Shown here piece after piece: positions 25,912 through 35,205 of a stretch of DNA of 41,131 nucleotides (its first letter is position 1; the number at the start of each line of letters is the position of its first letter). The translations under genes and the position numbers were made by a program. Source of the DNA: Chitinophagales bacterium. GTDB lineage: Bacteria; Bacteroidota; Bacteroidia; Chitinophagales; BACL12. The stretch is taken from contig JACMJP010000092.1 in assembly GCA_014380545.1 (NCBI GenBank), forward strand, positions 1-41,131. Direction: 5' to 3'. Below the pieces are notes generated by a model that was not told where the DNA came from, did no database searches, and saw only the letters and a program-made list of their open reading frames with translations.

Positions 25912-27999
25912 TTAAAAAGATTTTAACTGTTGAATATATTCTTTGATGCTTATGACAGGAATCTGACAATTGTAGTTGCGACAATTAAAAATCCGGGATG
26001 TATCGTCTATAAATTTATTATTAAGTAAGGGGTAATTTATTTTACTACCATCTGTATCAATCATTATAATTCGATTTGGGTAGTATATCCTGTTAACTTC
26101 TTCCAGTAAGTCGAGTGCATCCACCCCGCAAATAGCAGTTTCTAGTATTGGATATGTGTATTGCAGAGCACCGATAAGCCACATACCAAATGAGGAAGGA
26201 TATTTAATAATATCCTCTTTTACTGATAAAAACATTTTATCAGCTCTCTCCTGTAAAGCCTTATCTCCGGTAATAATTGATATCTTAATTAAATTCGACA
26301 ACATCAATGCATTTCCTGATGGTGTCGCATGATCATACAATTCTTTATTGCGTAAAGGAATATCAGTCTGGTTTTTTTGCGTAAAATAAAATTGAATATC
26401 GTTTTCGTCTGAAAAATTATCAATTACGAAGTGATTTAAACTGATGGCTTCTTCAATGTAAAAAATATCGCCTGAAATTTCATAAAGGTCAATTAACGCA
26501 GTAATGAGTGATGCATAATCTTCAAGCATAGCCGGATATTTTGTAATATCATTTTTATAAGTATGGAATAATGCTGCGTCTGCTGATTGGTTCCTGAATA
26601 CTTTTAATACGAATTGTATATTCCTTTCCGCAGTTTCCTTATATTTAATATTATTTGTTGCTTTATATCCTGCAATGAAACCACTGCACATAAGAGCATT
26701 CCAGCTAAGAATTATTTTATCATCAAGTCCGGGTTTTATGCGCTTATCTCTTTCTGCAAGTAATTTTTGATTACATATTCGAAGTAACTTTTTTTCTTGC
26801 CCGTTAAGTTGTTTGAATTTTCCCTGCCCGTTCGGCAGGCGGTCGTTTTAATTCCTTTCTACATTCCGGTATAAAATATTTGTATGTTCCCAATTCCCGC
26901 TTTCAACAACATTAAATACTTTACAAAACCATGCAGCATCATCAATTAATATTTTTTCAATTTCTTCTTTACTCCATGTGTAAAATTTCCCTTCCACACC
27001 TTCTGAATCAGCATCATATGAGCTATAAAAACCGCCATCATTTGTCATCATTTCCTTCATGACAAATTGTAATGTTTCATCAACAATTCTTTTATATTCT
27101 TCATCGCCGGAAACCATGTATGCTTCTCCATATATCTGCACAAGCAATGCATTGTCGTACAACATTTTTTCAAAATGCGGAACAATCCATTTTCTATCAA
27201 CACTATATCTTGCAAAACCTCCTTCCAACTGATCATATATTCCGCCATATATCATTTTATAAAGAGATAAATGAATATGATCTGTTTCTTCTTTGTCGGT
27301 AGAATAAAAATTTTTACGCAATAAATATTTAAGTGTCATTGCTGATGGAAATTTTGGAGCGTTTCCAAACCCTCCTTCATCTGTATCAAAAAAACTTTTT
27401 AATGCTTTATGAATATCTGCTATTTCATTTTCTGATACAATTTTATTACCTGTATGCTGTATGTTTTCAATTTTAATCAAAGCATTATCCATTCTTCCCA
27501 GATACTCAAGCATTTTTTCTGCCTGCTGCTCAACAGTGTCTCTTTGTTTCTCAAAAGTTTCGTACACATAAATTAATACATCCATCCAGCTTGGCTTTCC
27601 ATAAGAGGGTTTTGGAGGAAAATAAGTGCCTCCGGTAAATGGTTTCAGCTCTTGTGTAAGAAACATATTTAATGGCCACCCTCCGCCGCCTGTTAAAACC
27701 TGACAAGCCTGCATATAAATATGATCAACATCCGGCCTTTCTTCACGGTCAATTTTTATATTCACAAAGAATTTATTCATGAAGGCTGCAGTTTTTTCGT
27801 CTTCAAAACTTTCCCGCTCCATAACATGGCACCAATGACATGCTGCATAACCTATGCTTACTAAGATAGGCTTATCTTCTTTTTTTGCTTTCTCAAAAGC
27901 CTCTGTTCCCCATGCAAACCATTCAACAGGATTGTGCGCATGCTGCAAAAGGTAAGGGCTTGTTTCATCAATTAACTTATTTGTGAATTTATGTATCAT
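25912..27999 (-). pseudogene. Thioredoxin-domain DUF255 (YyaL/SSP411-type) protein, interrupted by one in-frame stop
   Basis: Together the two halves make the normal ~695-residue protein. The N-terminal part (27999-26848, 383 codons) has the DUF255 thioredoxin fold with CHWC (Cys54, Cys57) and WPLNMFLTQELKPFTGGTYFPP, then the start of an alpha/alpha toroid. The C-terminal part (to 25912) holds the rest of the toroid, including KRIKPGLDDKIILSWNAL. Both halves are in the same frame. A single TAA at 26850-26848 separates them, beside a short GC-rich palindrome absent from the family pattern. The first ATG of the distal part (26691) falls inside the conserved WNALM motif. I therefore favour a pseudogene; stop read-through, a split gene or a sequencing error are alternatives. 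Confidence 0.8.
26815..26854. repeat. Short palindromic element inside the interrupted DUF255 gene
   Basis: A GC-rich palindrome CCTGCC-CGTTC-GGCAGG (26823-26839) is embedded in AT-rich coding DNA. It is bounded by GAATT (26815-26819) and AATTC (26850-26854), giving a 40-bp unit with short terminal inverted repeats. The stop codon (26848-26850) lies in this unit. The CCTGCC/GGCAGG core resembles short palindromic repeats common in Bacteroidota genomes. Confidence 0.6.
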
Positions 28000-28014
28000 A
28001 ATTATTTAAAATAA

Positions 28015-28060
28015 AATTGCATCAACACTCAATATTTTTACAGAGATAGTTGATGCAATT
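28015..28060 (-). terminator. Terminator after the hemD-like gene
   Basis: A perfect 12-bp stem, AATTGCATCAAC (28015-28026) with GTTGATGCAATT (28049-28060), and a 22-nt loop lie 18 bp past the stop at 28079. It is followed on the minus strand by a T-rich tract. It separates the hemD transcript from the DUF255 gene. Confidence 0.75.
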
Positions 28061-28078
28061 AAAAATATTATCTGTACT

Positions 28079-28864
28079 TTATTTCTTTTTATTTGCTTTC
28101 GCAAGATACCGGTCTATTGCCATAAAAATAGAAGGTGTTTCAGGTGTTGGCGCTTTCAGGTCCACCTGTAAACCATTTTCTTCCATTGCTTTTAATGTAC
28201 TTAAACCCATACATCCTATTCTTAATTCCCCCTGCGCAAAATTTGGGAAATTTTTAAATAAACTATTTACACCAAGTGGCGTAAATAAAACAAGCATATC
28301 ATAATTTATTTTTCCATTCATATCACTCAGGTCAGCTGTAATACTTTCATACATGATCGCTTCATCAAAATTTGCATTTTTACTTTTTAAATATTCAGTA
28401 TAAACATCCTTGTGGTTTGGTGTACATGGAAACAATATTTTCTCGTTAAGAATATGCTTATTCAGGATTTCAAATAATTCAGTGTCTTTTCCGGAATCCC
28501 CATAAAAAACTTTTCTTTTTCTGTATTGAATATATTTTTGAAGGTAAACAGCAATTGCCTCTGTTACACAAAAATACTTTGTCATCTCCGGCATTTTTAC
28601 TCTCAACTCTTCGCACAACCTGAAAAAATGATCTATTGCGATCCTGTTTGTAAACATAACAGCCGAGTAATCTGAAATATTAATTCTTTGCTTGCGAAAA
28701 TCTTTTCCCTGTGTTCCCTGAATTTTAATAAAGTGCCTGAAATCAATTTTCACTTTATATTTTTCAACTAATTCAGCATAAGGATTTTTCGGATTTTCCG
28801 GAACCGGCTGGCTAACTAAAATAGATTTTACTGGTTTTAAATGTGGTTGCAAAGTTTGTGTCAT
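28079..28864 (-). CDS. hemD: Uroporphyrinogen-III synthase family protein (HemD-like)
   Basis: 261 residues with the two-lobed HemD fold. The first lobe includes SDYSAVMFTNRIAIDHFFRLCEEL and YFCVTEAIAVYLQKY. The linker is FYGDSGKDTELFEILNKHI. The second lobe contains YDMLVLFTPLGVNSLFKNFP and LRIGCMGLSTLKAMEENGL. HemD closes hydroxymethylbilane into uroporphyrinogen III in haem synthesis. HemD is poorly conserved, so identity rests on fold pattern and on its place after a DUF4271 gene (21-bp gap), an arrangement I associate with Bacteroidota. hemW lies 2.8 kb away, but no other haem genes are adjacent. Confidence 0.8.
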   Translation of the reverse strand: MTQTLQPHLKPVKSILVSQPVPENPKNPYAELVEKYKVKIDFRHFIKIQGTQGKDFRKQRINISDYSAVMFTNRIAIDHFFRLCEELRVKMPEMTKYFCVTEAIAVYLQKYIQYRKRKVFYGDSGKDTELFEILNKHILNEKILFPCTPNHKDVYTEYLKSKNANFDEAIMYESITADLSDMNGKINYDMLVLFTPLGVNSLFKNFPNFAQGELRIGCMGLSTLKAMEENGLQVDLKAPTPETPSIFMAIDRYLAKANKKK

Positions 28865-28885
28865 GTACCTGTGCTTTTCCTTTCA

Positions 28886-29851
28886 TTATGCAGATATTAA
28901 AGTAAATGCTTTATATACAATTAATAACGGCGCAATTTCAAGGGCGCAAATATACAGCAAAAAATAAAGAATGTGAAACCTTGTAAATGTAATTCCAACT
29001 GTTATTCCTTTTATAAAACGTAATATCAATGCAAGCGCAGCCAGGCTTATTGAAACTGCTACAACCCAGTGCAGACCTGGTTCCTGAACGGTGGCTATAA
29101 GAATGACACAGGGCAATAGTGCCACCGCTAAGAGCTGATAAATGATCAATGTGTTAAAGCGGAAAAATTGCACGGCAATGTCAAATTCGAATATCAGTTT
29201 TAATAAAATGTAAATAATTGTTTTAATAAAATATGCTGCGGGAAAAATAGCACTACATAACAACACATTCAGGAAAATTGAATGGAATGGGAGCTTAATA
29301 TGAAAATACCCTGACAGAAGATAACAATACATACCTATAATTAATATTGTATTAAAATATAATAGGATACTGAAAATATTAAATGAGAATTCACGGTCAC
29401 GGTAAATTTGCTGCCCCAGATTCATATTGAGTAGCACCGTAATATTTTCCCTGATCTGCTTTGCATACCTATACCTCAAAATTGTGAAATACAAAAGCAA
29501 TAAAAACAAAATAACAGGCAAAGTATATGATGTATTTTTTTTATGATATTGCAAAATATGGTCTGCGGCCGGTTCAGTTTTATGAATAGAAAACAAAGTA
29601 TCGTAAAAAGAAGGTGCCATTTTTTGCCCCTGAATATTTGTATCGTTTTTATCTTCAGTGTTATTTATTGAATTGCTGTTTGCTTGTATTTGTATTTGAG
29701 CAGAATGGTTTGATGAATCATTCTGAACGTTTGTTATTTCTGATTGCTGACCGGTTTGTGTATTTGAATCAATTATCGGCGCTACAGAATCCTGTTGAGC
29801 ATATAGAACCTGTGAATAAAATATTAAAAACCATAAAACAAATTTTTTCAC
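28886..29851 (-). CDS. DUF4271 domain multi-pass membrane protein
   Basis: 321 residues. An N-terminal signal-like segment (FVLWFLIFYSQVLYAQ) is followed by a Gln/Asn/Ser-rich low-complexity region (~22-75). Several transmembrane helices then run from about residue 112 to the end. The architecture and position before hemD match the Bacteroidota family DUF4271, whose function is unknown. The start is GTG at 29851. Its first base is the last base of the upstream gene's stop (TAGTG), so the two are translationally coupled. Confidence 0.78.
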   Translation of the reverse strand: MKKFVLWFLIFYSQVLYAQQDSVAPIIDSNTQTGQQSEITNVQNDSSNHSAQIQIQANSNSINNTEDKNDTNIQGQKMAPSFYDTLFSIHKTEPAADHILQYHKKNTSYTLPVILFLLLLYFTILRYRYAKQIRENITVLLNMNLGQQIYRDREFSFNIFSILLYFNTILIIGMYCYLLSGYFHIKLPFHSIFLNVLLCSAIFPAAYFIKTIIYILLKLIFEFDIAVQFFRFNTLIIYQLLAVALLPCVILIATVQEPGLHWVVAVSISLAALALILRFIKGITVGITFTRFHILYFLLYICALEIAPLLIVYKAFTLISA

Positions 29852-31632
29852 TAAAAATAATTTAAATACCCGAAATGAATTTTTGCGTTTTTCAATTGTA
29901 CAGGGTTATTTTGCTGTGACCCTAAGGCATAATTTACGGCAAAAATACCCGCTTTTGTTTCAAATGTAATTCCAGTACCAAAACCAAATGGAAAATCTTT
30001 TTCAACGAGAGGTTTACTTGCATCTTCAGTATATGCCTGGTCAAAGAAAATTCCTGCATAAGAATTTTGCGAAAGCAAATACCGCACTTCAGCGGTGAAC
30101 ACATGATATTGGGAAGCTATAATTGTTTTATCATCAAAACCTCTTAATAAATTGATTCCGCCTATGCGGTATAATTCATTTTCAAATATTTGATCGTTGA
30201 TTACGGATGCTCCATTTAATTTAAGAACAAATGATGTGTTTTTTATTATTGGCTGATAAAAGGAAGCGCTATATTGATACATTATATTTAATGACCGGGT
30301 ATCAATGCTATCATACAAACTTGCAAAATCAAATTCAGGGTTTTCAGGATCGAATAACGAAGTGATAGCGGTATTTTCTTTTATTGTTTTTGTTCCCGCT
30401 GATGCACTGATATAAAAGGCAACACCTTTTCTGGGGTTATAGATATAATTTAATTTTTCAAAGTTAAATGCAAGACCATATCCTATATTTTCCACATCAA
30501 GATTTACAGGTAATGTGAGTGTTTCCAAAACTGATGCTGTATCAATATTCAGTACGTCTGAATTATAAAATGAAGTAAAAGCTTTTGAATAATTATTGCC
30601 CATGAACTGGTATAATAACCCTACGGAAGATTTGCGTTCTAAAAATGTTGAATCTTTTAAAAACAGATCAAATGATGCATCAATACCAAGAGATATAAAT
30701 GGTAAATACGGATAGGTGAAATGGCTTTCCAATTCTTTAGTAGTTAATTCCAGTTTTGAAAAATGTACATCAACTAATTCCCCGGCATTAAAAACATTAT
30801 TTAAGTGTAATGTTCCTTCTCCCGTAATTATTAATCGCCCCACAATTTCATTATTCGGCAATATGCCAATCAGGAAATCAAACCTGCTTGCATTCTTTTC
30901 ATCAAGATAAACGATGACTTTTGCTTTTTGTCCGAAAAATTGCACCTGGGATGATCTTATCACATTTGCAAAAGGCAGTTCTTTTAGTCGTTCATCTAAA
31001 TCTTTTATTAGTGATTCATTATAAATTTCTCCGGGTTTAATTCCTGTGTATTGTTGCAAATAATTTTCTGTTAGTTCAAGATTACCTTCTATTGCAATTG
31101 TATCAAATTGTATCAAACGGTTTCTATTGAATAATAATTTAGCAGACAAAATTGAATCAGAAATTTGCACACTGTCCAATTGCACTGTTGCAAAAGGATA
31201 ACCATGATCTTCTGCAAACTCAAGCATATCTTCCATGAAAGAAACAATTTCCTCGTATCTGAAAGTTGTATTTACAAAATCTTTTTCCCGGTAATTTGCG
31301 CCACTTAAGAAAATTTTATCGATGCCTGACATATTTAATTGAGCCAACAATATTTTATTTCCTTTTTCAAAAACAACAAACGCCGTATCATTTCTTTCAG
31401 ACGTTATCGAATAATTTGCAGCCAGGTGACCTGAACTATAAGCATGCAATAAAATTTTCTGCAGATAAACATTTCTTTCAGCAACAGAATAGAATGTATT
31501 TTCTTCATCCAGGTTTCTCGGAAAAATATCTTTGTCGTTCCTGTCATTCTGAATAACCAGGTAAACAGTATCCTGCGCATGAAGAGCTGCTGCGAAAAAA
31601 AATATTGCGATCAGGAAACGTAATTTTGCCAA
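29851..31632 (-). CDS. Omp85/BamA-TamA-like outer-membrane protein
   Basis: About 593 residues from TTG 31632. The frame is open to 31734, but the signal peptide (KLRFLIAIFFFAAALHAQ) begins right after the TTG and a -7 box lies 14 bp upstream. POTRA-like segments occupy residues ~70-250 (e.g. FDTIAIEGNLELTENYLQQYTGIKPGEIY). A 16-strand-type barrel follows, with the LRGF motif of the Omp85 L6 loop (GGINLLRGFDDK) and a C-terminal aromatic residue (HFGYLNYF). It could insert or export outer-membrane or lipoprotein cargo. It is shorter than true BamA, so it is a TamA-like or specialised member. It is coupled to DUF4271. Confidence 0.8.
   Translation of the reverse strand: MAKLRFLIAIFFFAAALHAQDTVYLVIQNDRNDKDIFPRNLDEENTFYSVAERNVYLQKILLHAYSSGHLAANYSITSERNDTAFVVFEKGNKILLAQLNMSGIDKIFLSGANYREKDFVNTTFRYEEIVSFMEDMLEFAEDHGYPFATVQLDSVQISDSILSAKLLFNRNRLIQFDTIAIEGNLELTENYLQQYTGIKPGEIYNESLIKDLDERLKELPFANVIRSSQVQFFGQKAKVIVYLDEKNASRFDFLIGILPNNEIVGRLIITGEGTLHLNNVFNAGELVDVHFSKLELTTKELESHFTYPYLPFISLGIDASFDLFLKDSTFLERKSSVGLLYQFMGNNYSKAFTSFYNSDVLNIDTASVLETLTLPVNLDVENIGYGLAFNFEKLNYIYNPRKGVAFYISASAGTKTIKENTAITSLFDPENPEFDFASLYDSIDTRSLNIMYQYSASFYQPIIKNTSFVLKLNGASVINDQIFENELYRIGGINLLRGFDDKTIIASQYHVFTAEVRYLLSQNSYAGIFFDQAYTEDASKPLVEKDFPFGFGTGITFETKAGIFAVNYALGSQQNNPVQLKNAKIHFGYLNYF
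31621..31628 (+). promoter_or_regulatory. Candidate -7 box for hemW
   Basis: TAATTTTG fits TAnnTTTG and lies 36 bp before the hemW ATG at 31665. It overlaps the first codons of the divergent Omp85-like gene. Confidence 0.4.
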
Positions 31633-31646
31633 ACAGAAATTTTTTG

Positions 31647-31654
31647 CAAAAATA
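31647..31654 (-). promoter_or_regulatory. Candidate -7 box for the Omp85-like gene
   Basis: On the minus strand, TATTTTTG fits TAnnTTTG and lies 14 bp before the proposed TTG start. It supports that start over the longer open frame. It faces the hemW promoter. Confidence 0.45.
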
Positions 31655-31664
31655 CAACGCAACA

Positions 31665-32807
31665 ATGGCAGGCATCTATATACACATTCCTTTTTGTAAA
31701 CAGGCATGTCATTATTGTAATTTTCACTTTTCAACTTCGCTGGTTCTGAAAGAAAAAATGCTGGATGCTATTTGTAACGAAATTGTTATACGTAAAAATT
31801 ATCTTGGCGATAAGGACATTGAAACAATTTATTTTGGAGGAGGTACGCCTTCTGTCTTAGAAGTACAAGAAATAAAAAGAATTATTGATACCATAGAAAA
31901 TAATTATAAAACCAATACAAAAGAATTTACGCTTGAAGCAAATCCTGATGACCTGACAAAAGAAAAATTAATTGAACTGAGATCAATAGGAGTAAATAGG
32001 TTGAGTATTGGAGTACAATCTTTTTTTAATGCAGACCTTAAATGGATGAACCGGGTGCATGATGCAAAGCAAGCAATAACTTGTATTGAAAATGCATTAG
32101 TAGCAGGATTTGAAAATTTAAGTGTTGATCTCATTTACGGAACACCAAATCAAAGTGATGATAACTGGAAATATAATATTCAAAAATTAGTTGATTATAA
32201 TATCCCCCATATCTCCTGTTATGCATTGACTGTGGAACCAAAAACTGCTTTGCAGTATATGATAGAAAAAGATAAAACACAGGCCCCGGATGAAACCATT
32301 GCAGCAAAACATTTTGAAATATTAGTGGACATGCTCAGGGAAAATAATTATGAACATTATGAAATATCCAATTTTGCAAAGAATAAAAAATATGCAATGC
32401 ATAACTCCTCTTACTGGAAAGGTGCATATTATTCAGGCATCGGCCCATCAGCGCATTCTTTTAACGGATTCAGCAGGCAATGGAATGCTTCGAGCAATGC
32501 GCTGTATATTCAAAACATGAAAGACGAAATAATCCCTTTTGAAATTGAATACTTAAGCGAAGTGCAAAAAGCAAATGAAAAAATTATGACATCGCTACGA
32601 ACAATGTGGGGTTTGAATTTAGAAGAATTTAAAGACGCATTTAATGAAAATAATTTGAAGCAACTATTAAGCGAAGCAAAATACGATTTGCAAAAAGAAA
32701 ATCTGAAACTTGAGAATAATATTTTATGCATGTCGGCAAAGGCAAAGTTTTTTGCTGATGGAATCATCAGCGATCTGTTTTTTACAGAAGAAACTTTTGT
32801 CAATTAA
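31665..32807 (+). CDS. hemW: HemW-type radical SAM haem chaperone (coproporphyrinogen oxidase-like)
   Basis: 380 residues from ATG 31665. The frame is open to 31605 but the conserved start is AGIYIHIPFCKQACHYCNF. The radical SAM cluster motif CxxxCxxC is Cys11, Cys15 and Cys18. YFGGGTPS and LSIGVQSF are SAM-domain motifs. HNSSYW near residue 245 is the HNxxYW signature that separates HemW from true HemN. HemW binds and delivers haem rather than oxidising coproporphyrinogen. It is divergent from the Omp85-like gene and ends at a terminator. Confidence 0.92.
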   Translation: MAGIYIHIPFCKQACHYCNFHFSTSLVLKEKMLDAICNEIVIRKNYLGDKDIETIYFGGGTPSVLEVQEIKRIIDTIENNYKTNTKEFTLEANPDDLTKEKLIELRSIGVNRLSIGVQSFFNADLKWMNRVHDAKQAITCIENALVAGFENLSVDLIYGTPNQSDDNWKYNIQKLVDYNIPHISCYALTVEPKTALQYMIEKDKTQAPDETIAAKHFEILVDMLRENNYEHYEISNFAKNKKYAMHNSSYWKGAYYSGIGPSAHSFNGFSRQWNASSNALYIQNMKDEIIPFEIEYLSEVQKANEKIMTSLRTMWGLNLEEFKDAFNENNLKQLLSEAKYDLQKENLKLENNILCMSAKAKFFADGIISDLFFTEETFVN

Positions 32808-32808
32808 A

Positions 32809-32841
32809 AAACCTCCTGCATTTTGAAAGCTCAGGAGGTTT
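32809..32841 (-). terminator. Terminator between hemW and the TlpA-like gene
   Basis: A perfect 10-bp stem, AAACCTCCTG (32809-32818) with CAGGAGGTTT (32832-32841), and a 13-nt loop. A T run follows on the minus strand, so the orientation suits the TlpA-like gene (stop at 32868); it may also serve hemW. Confidence 0.82.
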
Positions 32842-32867
32842 AAAGTATGTATGCTATTATCAAAAAA

Positions 32868-33383
32868 TTATTTATTTGATAACTCAGCAATCTTTTCTTC
32901 TAATAGATATTCATCCCCCTCAACATATCCGCTGTGCTTATCCGCTATCATTCCGTTTTTATCAACCACCACCGTGAAAGGAACTGTCTGCCCGTTTAAT
33001 AATCTTTGCAATTCTTTATTATCATCCATCAGCACTAAATATTCCCAACCCTGTCCGTCAACGTAAGATTTTACATTTGCTTTTGTTTTTGCATCATCAA
33101 TAGAAACTGCAATTATCTGCACATCATAATCAGCTTGCCAGTCTTCATAAATATCTGCGATATTATTTAATTCCTTTTTGCAAGGCGTACACCATGTTGC
33201 CCAAAAATTAAATACTGTAACCTTTCCTGATTTACCCAGTTCTGCAATATTTACTTTATTGCCGTTCATATCATATAAACTAATATCGGGTAAATTATCA
33301 TTGCCTGTTGCTTCAACAGCTTGGGTATGGCCACTTGTAAGAATAAGACTCAACAGGGTGATTACAAATAATTTTTTCATCAT
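32868..33383 (-). CDS. Periplasmic TlpA/ResA-like thioredoxin
   Basis: 171 residues with a signal peptide (to ~residue 22) and one thioredoxin domain. The active site is WATWCTPC (Cys65, Cys68), preceded by VTVFNFWA and followed by a cis-Pro segment GQTVPFTVVVDKNG. It probably reduces disulfides of periplasmic proteins or cytochrome c-maturation clients. It is divergent from the DUF6029/Omp28 pair, and Omp28 also has a CxxC. A start one codon later (33380) is equally possible. Confidence 0.9.
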   Translation of the reverse strand: MMKKLFVITLLSLILTSGHTQAVEATGNDNLPDISLYDMNGNKVNIAELGKSGKVTVFNFWATWCTPCKKELNNIADIYEDWQADYDVQIIAVSIDDAKTKANVKSYVDGQGWEYLVLMDDNKELQRLLNGQTVPFTVVVDKNGMIADKHSGYVEGDEYLLEEKIAELSNK

Positions 33384-33606
33384 ATAATTTAAGTTATGCG
33401 AAAATAGCGCATTTTTTCAATAACCATGCCCGCCGGAACAGGTTTAACAATTCTTTAAATCATTTGTCTGACAGAGGTTTTTATACAGCCTAAGTAATTT
33501 GGACTTGTTTGCGGTTATTTGGGAAATAGATTTATGCGGATTATCTGTATACACAATTCGTAAAAATTTTAAGTATCCCGTTACCTTTACGGACGAAATC
33601 GGCACT

Positions 33607-35190
33607 ATGAAGAAAATCTTTTTTGCATTTATAATTTTTTTTTGTGTATCAAAAATATTTGCCCAAAGCCAGTTTAGTGGCGACCTGCAGGTAAATTCAG
33701 AATTTTATCAGCCTGATTCTGTAATTGGTGCAACAGGCACACCTCATTATGATAATTTAAAAAGTGGATTGGATGTTTGGTTGCAATTAAATTATCAAAA
33801 CCCATCAGCGGGTTTAGAGGCCGGGCTAAGGCTTGACATATTTAATAATTCTAATTTACATGATCCCGGTGTGCCTTATACTGATCAGGGAATTGGCAAA
33901 TGGTACATAGCCAAAACACTTAATGCTTTTAAAATAACAGGTGGATATATTTATGAGCAGTTCGGCTCAGGTTTAGTTTACAGAAGTTATGAAGAACGCC
34001 CGCTTGGAATTGATAACGCATTATTCGGACTTGAGTTGGAATATAATATTAATGAAAACTGGAATATAAAAGCACTCGCCGGGCAACAAAAAAATTTATT
34101 TGATAGCTATAACCCCGTTTTAAAAGGAGTAAATATTAATGGATTTATTCCTTTTAGTGATAGTTCGATTATTAAAATTGCACCCGGTGCTTCTTTTTTA
34201 AACAGAACAATTGATGAAGATAATATGAATTTGATTGCAGCAGCAATTAATAATTATGATCTTGAAGACAGGTTTGTTCCAAAATATAATATGTATGCAG
34301 GTTCAGTTTATAACACACTCACAATTAAAAATATCAGCTGGTATATTGAATATGCAATGAAAACACATGAAGCAATTAAAAATGCAAGCGGAAATTTAAT
34401 TGATACTGATGGAAATGTTATTTATACAACACTTGCTTATTCTCAAAAAGGATTTGGTATTACGGGTCAGTTTAGGAAGGCAAATAACTGGGTGTTGCGC
34501 ACATCTCCTAATGAATTATTGTTAGATGGAATTATGAATTATTTACCAGCGCTCACGAAACAAAATTCGTTGCGCTTAACTGCTAGATACCAGGATGTTG
34601 CTCAGGAACTGGGGGAAACGGCTTACCAGTTTAATGTTACCTATACTCCAAAAAAGGGATATACTATTACTGCAAATTATAGTGATGCAGTTTCGGCAGA
34701 CAATATTCAATTGTGGAGAGAAGCTTACATTGATCTAGAAATAAGAAAATCAAAATATAAATTATTGGTAGGGGCACAATATGTTTTGTATAATCAAAAG
34801 ATATTGGAAGCCCATCCACTAGATACTACTATTACTCCCATTACACCATTTACAGAATTCACATATAAATTTGATAAGAAAAAAAGCTTGCGCATTGAAT
34901 TACAATATCAAAACAATGATGGTGACTATGGAAGTTGGATTTATGGTTTAGCAGAATTTAATATAGCTCCTAAGTGGAGCTTTACTGCAAGCGATATGTA
35001 TAATTTTGATCCCCTAAAAACAGATAAAGCATTACACTTTCCTTTAATTGCCGCCGTTTATACACAAAAAGCAAATCGTTTTAGTTTGAGTTATGTAAAA
35101 CAACTGGAAGGCATTGTTTGCACAGGTGGTGTTTGCAGATTTGAGCCAGCCTTTAGCGGATTAAAATTTCAAATTATTTCAACATTTTAA
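33607..35190 (+). CDS. DUF6029-type outer-membrane beta-barrel protein
   Basis: 527 residues from ATG 33607. The frame is open to 33499, but a signal peptide (KKIFFAFIIFFCVSKIFAQ) begins at 33607. The mature part is a run of amphipathic strands with alternating aromatic residues (e.g. WYIAKTLNAFKITGGYIYEQFGSG and YEERPLGIDNALFGLELEY, in separate strands), as in a large barrel; the C-terminus ends in F (KFQIISTF). Pattern and pairing with Omp28 (15 bp downstream) match the Bacteroidota family DUF6029, whose role is unknown. A TAcCTTTa sequence near 33583 is a possible -7 box. Confidence 0.78.
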   Translation: MKKIFFAFIIFFCVSKIFAQSQFSGDLQVNSEFYQPDSVIGATGTPHYDNLKSGLDVWLQLNYQNPSAGLEAGLRLDIFNNSNLHDPGVPYTDQGIGKWYIAKTLNAFKITGGYIYEQFGSGLVYRSYEERPLGIDNALFGLELEYNINENWNIKALAGQQKNLFDSYNPVLKGVNINGFIPFSDSSIIKIAPGASFLNRTIDEDNMNLIAAAINNYDLEDRFVPKYNMYAGSVYNTLTIKNISWYIEYAMKTHEAIKNASGNLIDTDGNVIYTTLAYSQKGFGITGQFRKANNWVLRTSPNELLLDGIMNYLPALTKQNSLRLTARYQDVAQELGETAYQFNVTYTPKKGYTITANYSDAVSADNIQLWREAYIDLEIRKSKYKLLVGAQYVLYNQKILEAHPLDTTITPITPFTEFTYKFDKKKSLRIELQYQNNDGDYGSWIYGLAEFNIAPKWSFTASDMYNFDPLKTDKALHFPLIAAVYTQKANRFSLSYVKQLEGIVCTGGVCRFEPAFSGLKFQIISTF

Positions 35191-35205
35191 ATTAATTTTG
35201 GTATC

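Noticed and set aside
25912..26691. Distal DUF255 fragment as an independent gene starting at ATG 26691
   Set aside because: That ATG lies inside a conserved motif of the parent family (SWNALM), no promoter is visible, and the frame continues upstream to the interrupting stop.
28000..28078. Search for a tRNA or small RNA in the intergenic gaps
   Set aside because: The gaps hold hairpins of the terminator type only; no cloverleaf or CCA-ended acceptor stem was seen in any gap.
33499..33606. 36-codon N-terminal extension of the DUF6029 protein
   Set aside because: A typical signal peptide starts at the ATG at 33607, and a possible -7 box lies within the extension.
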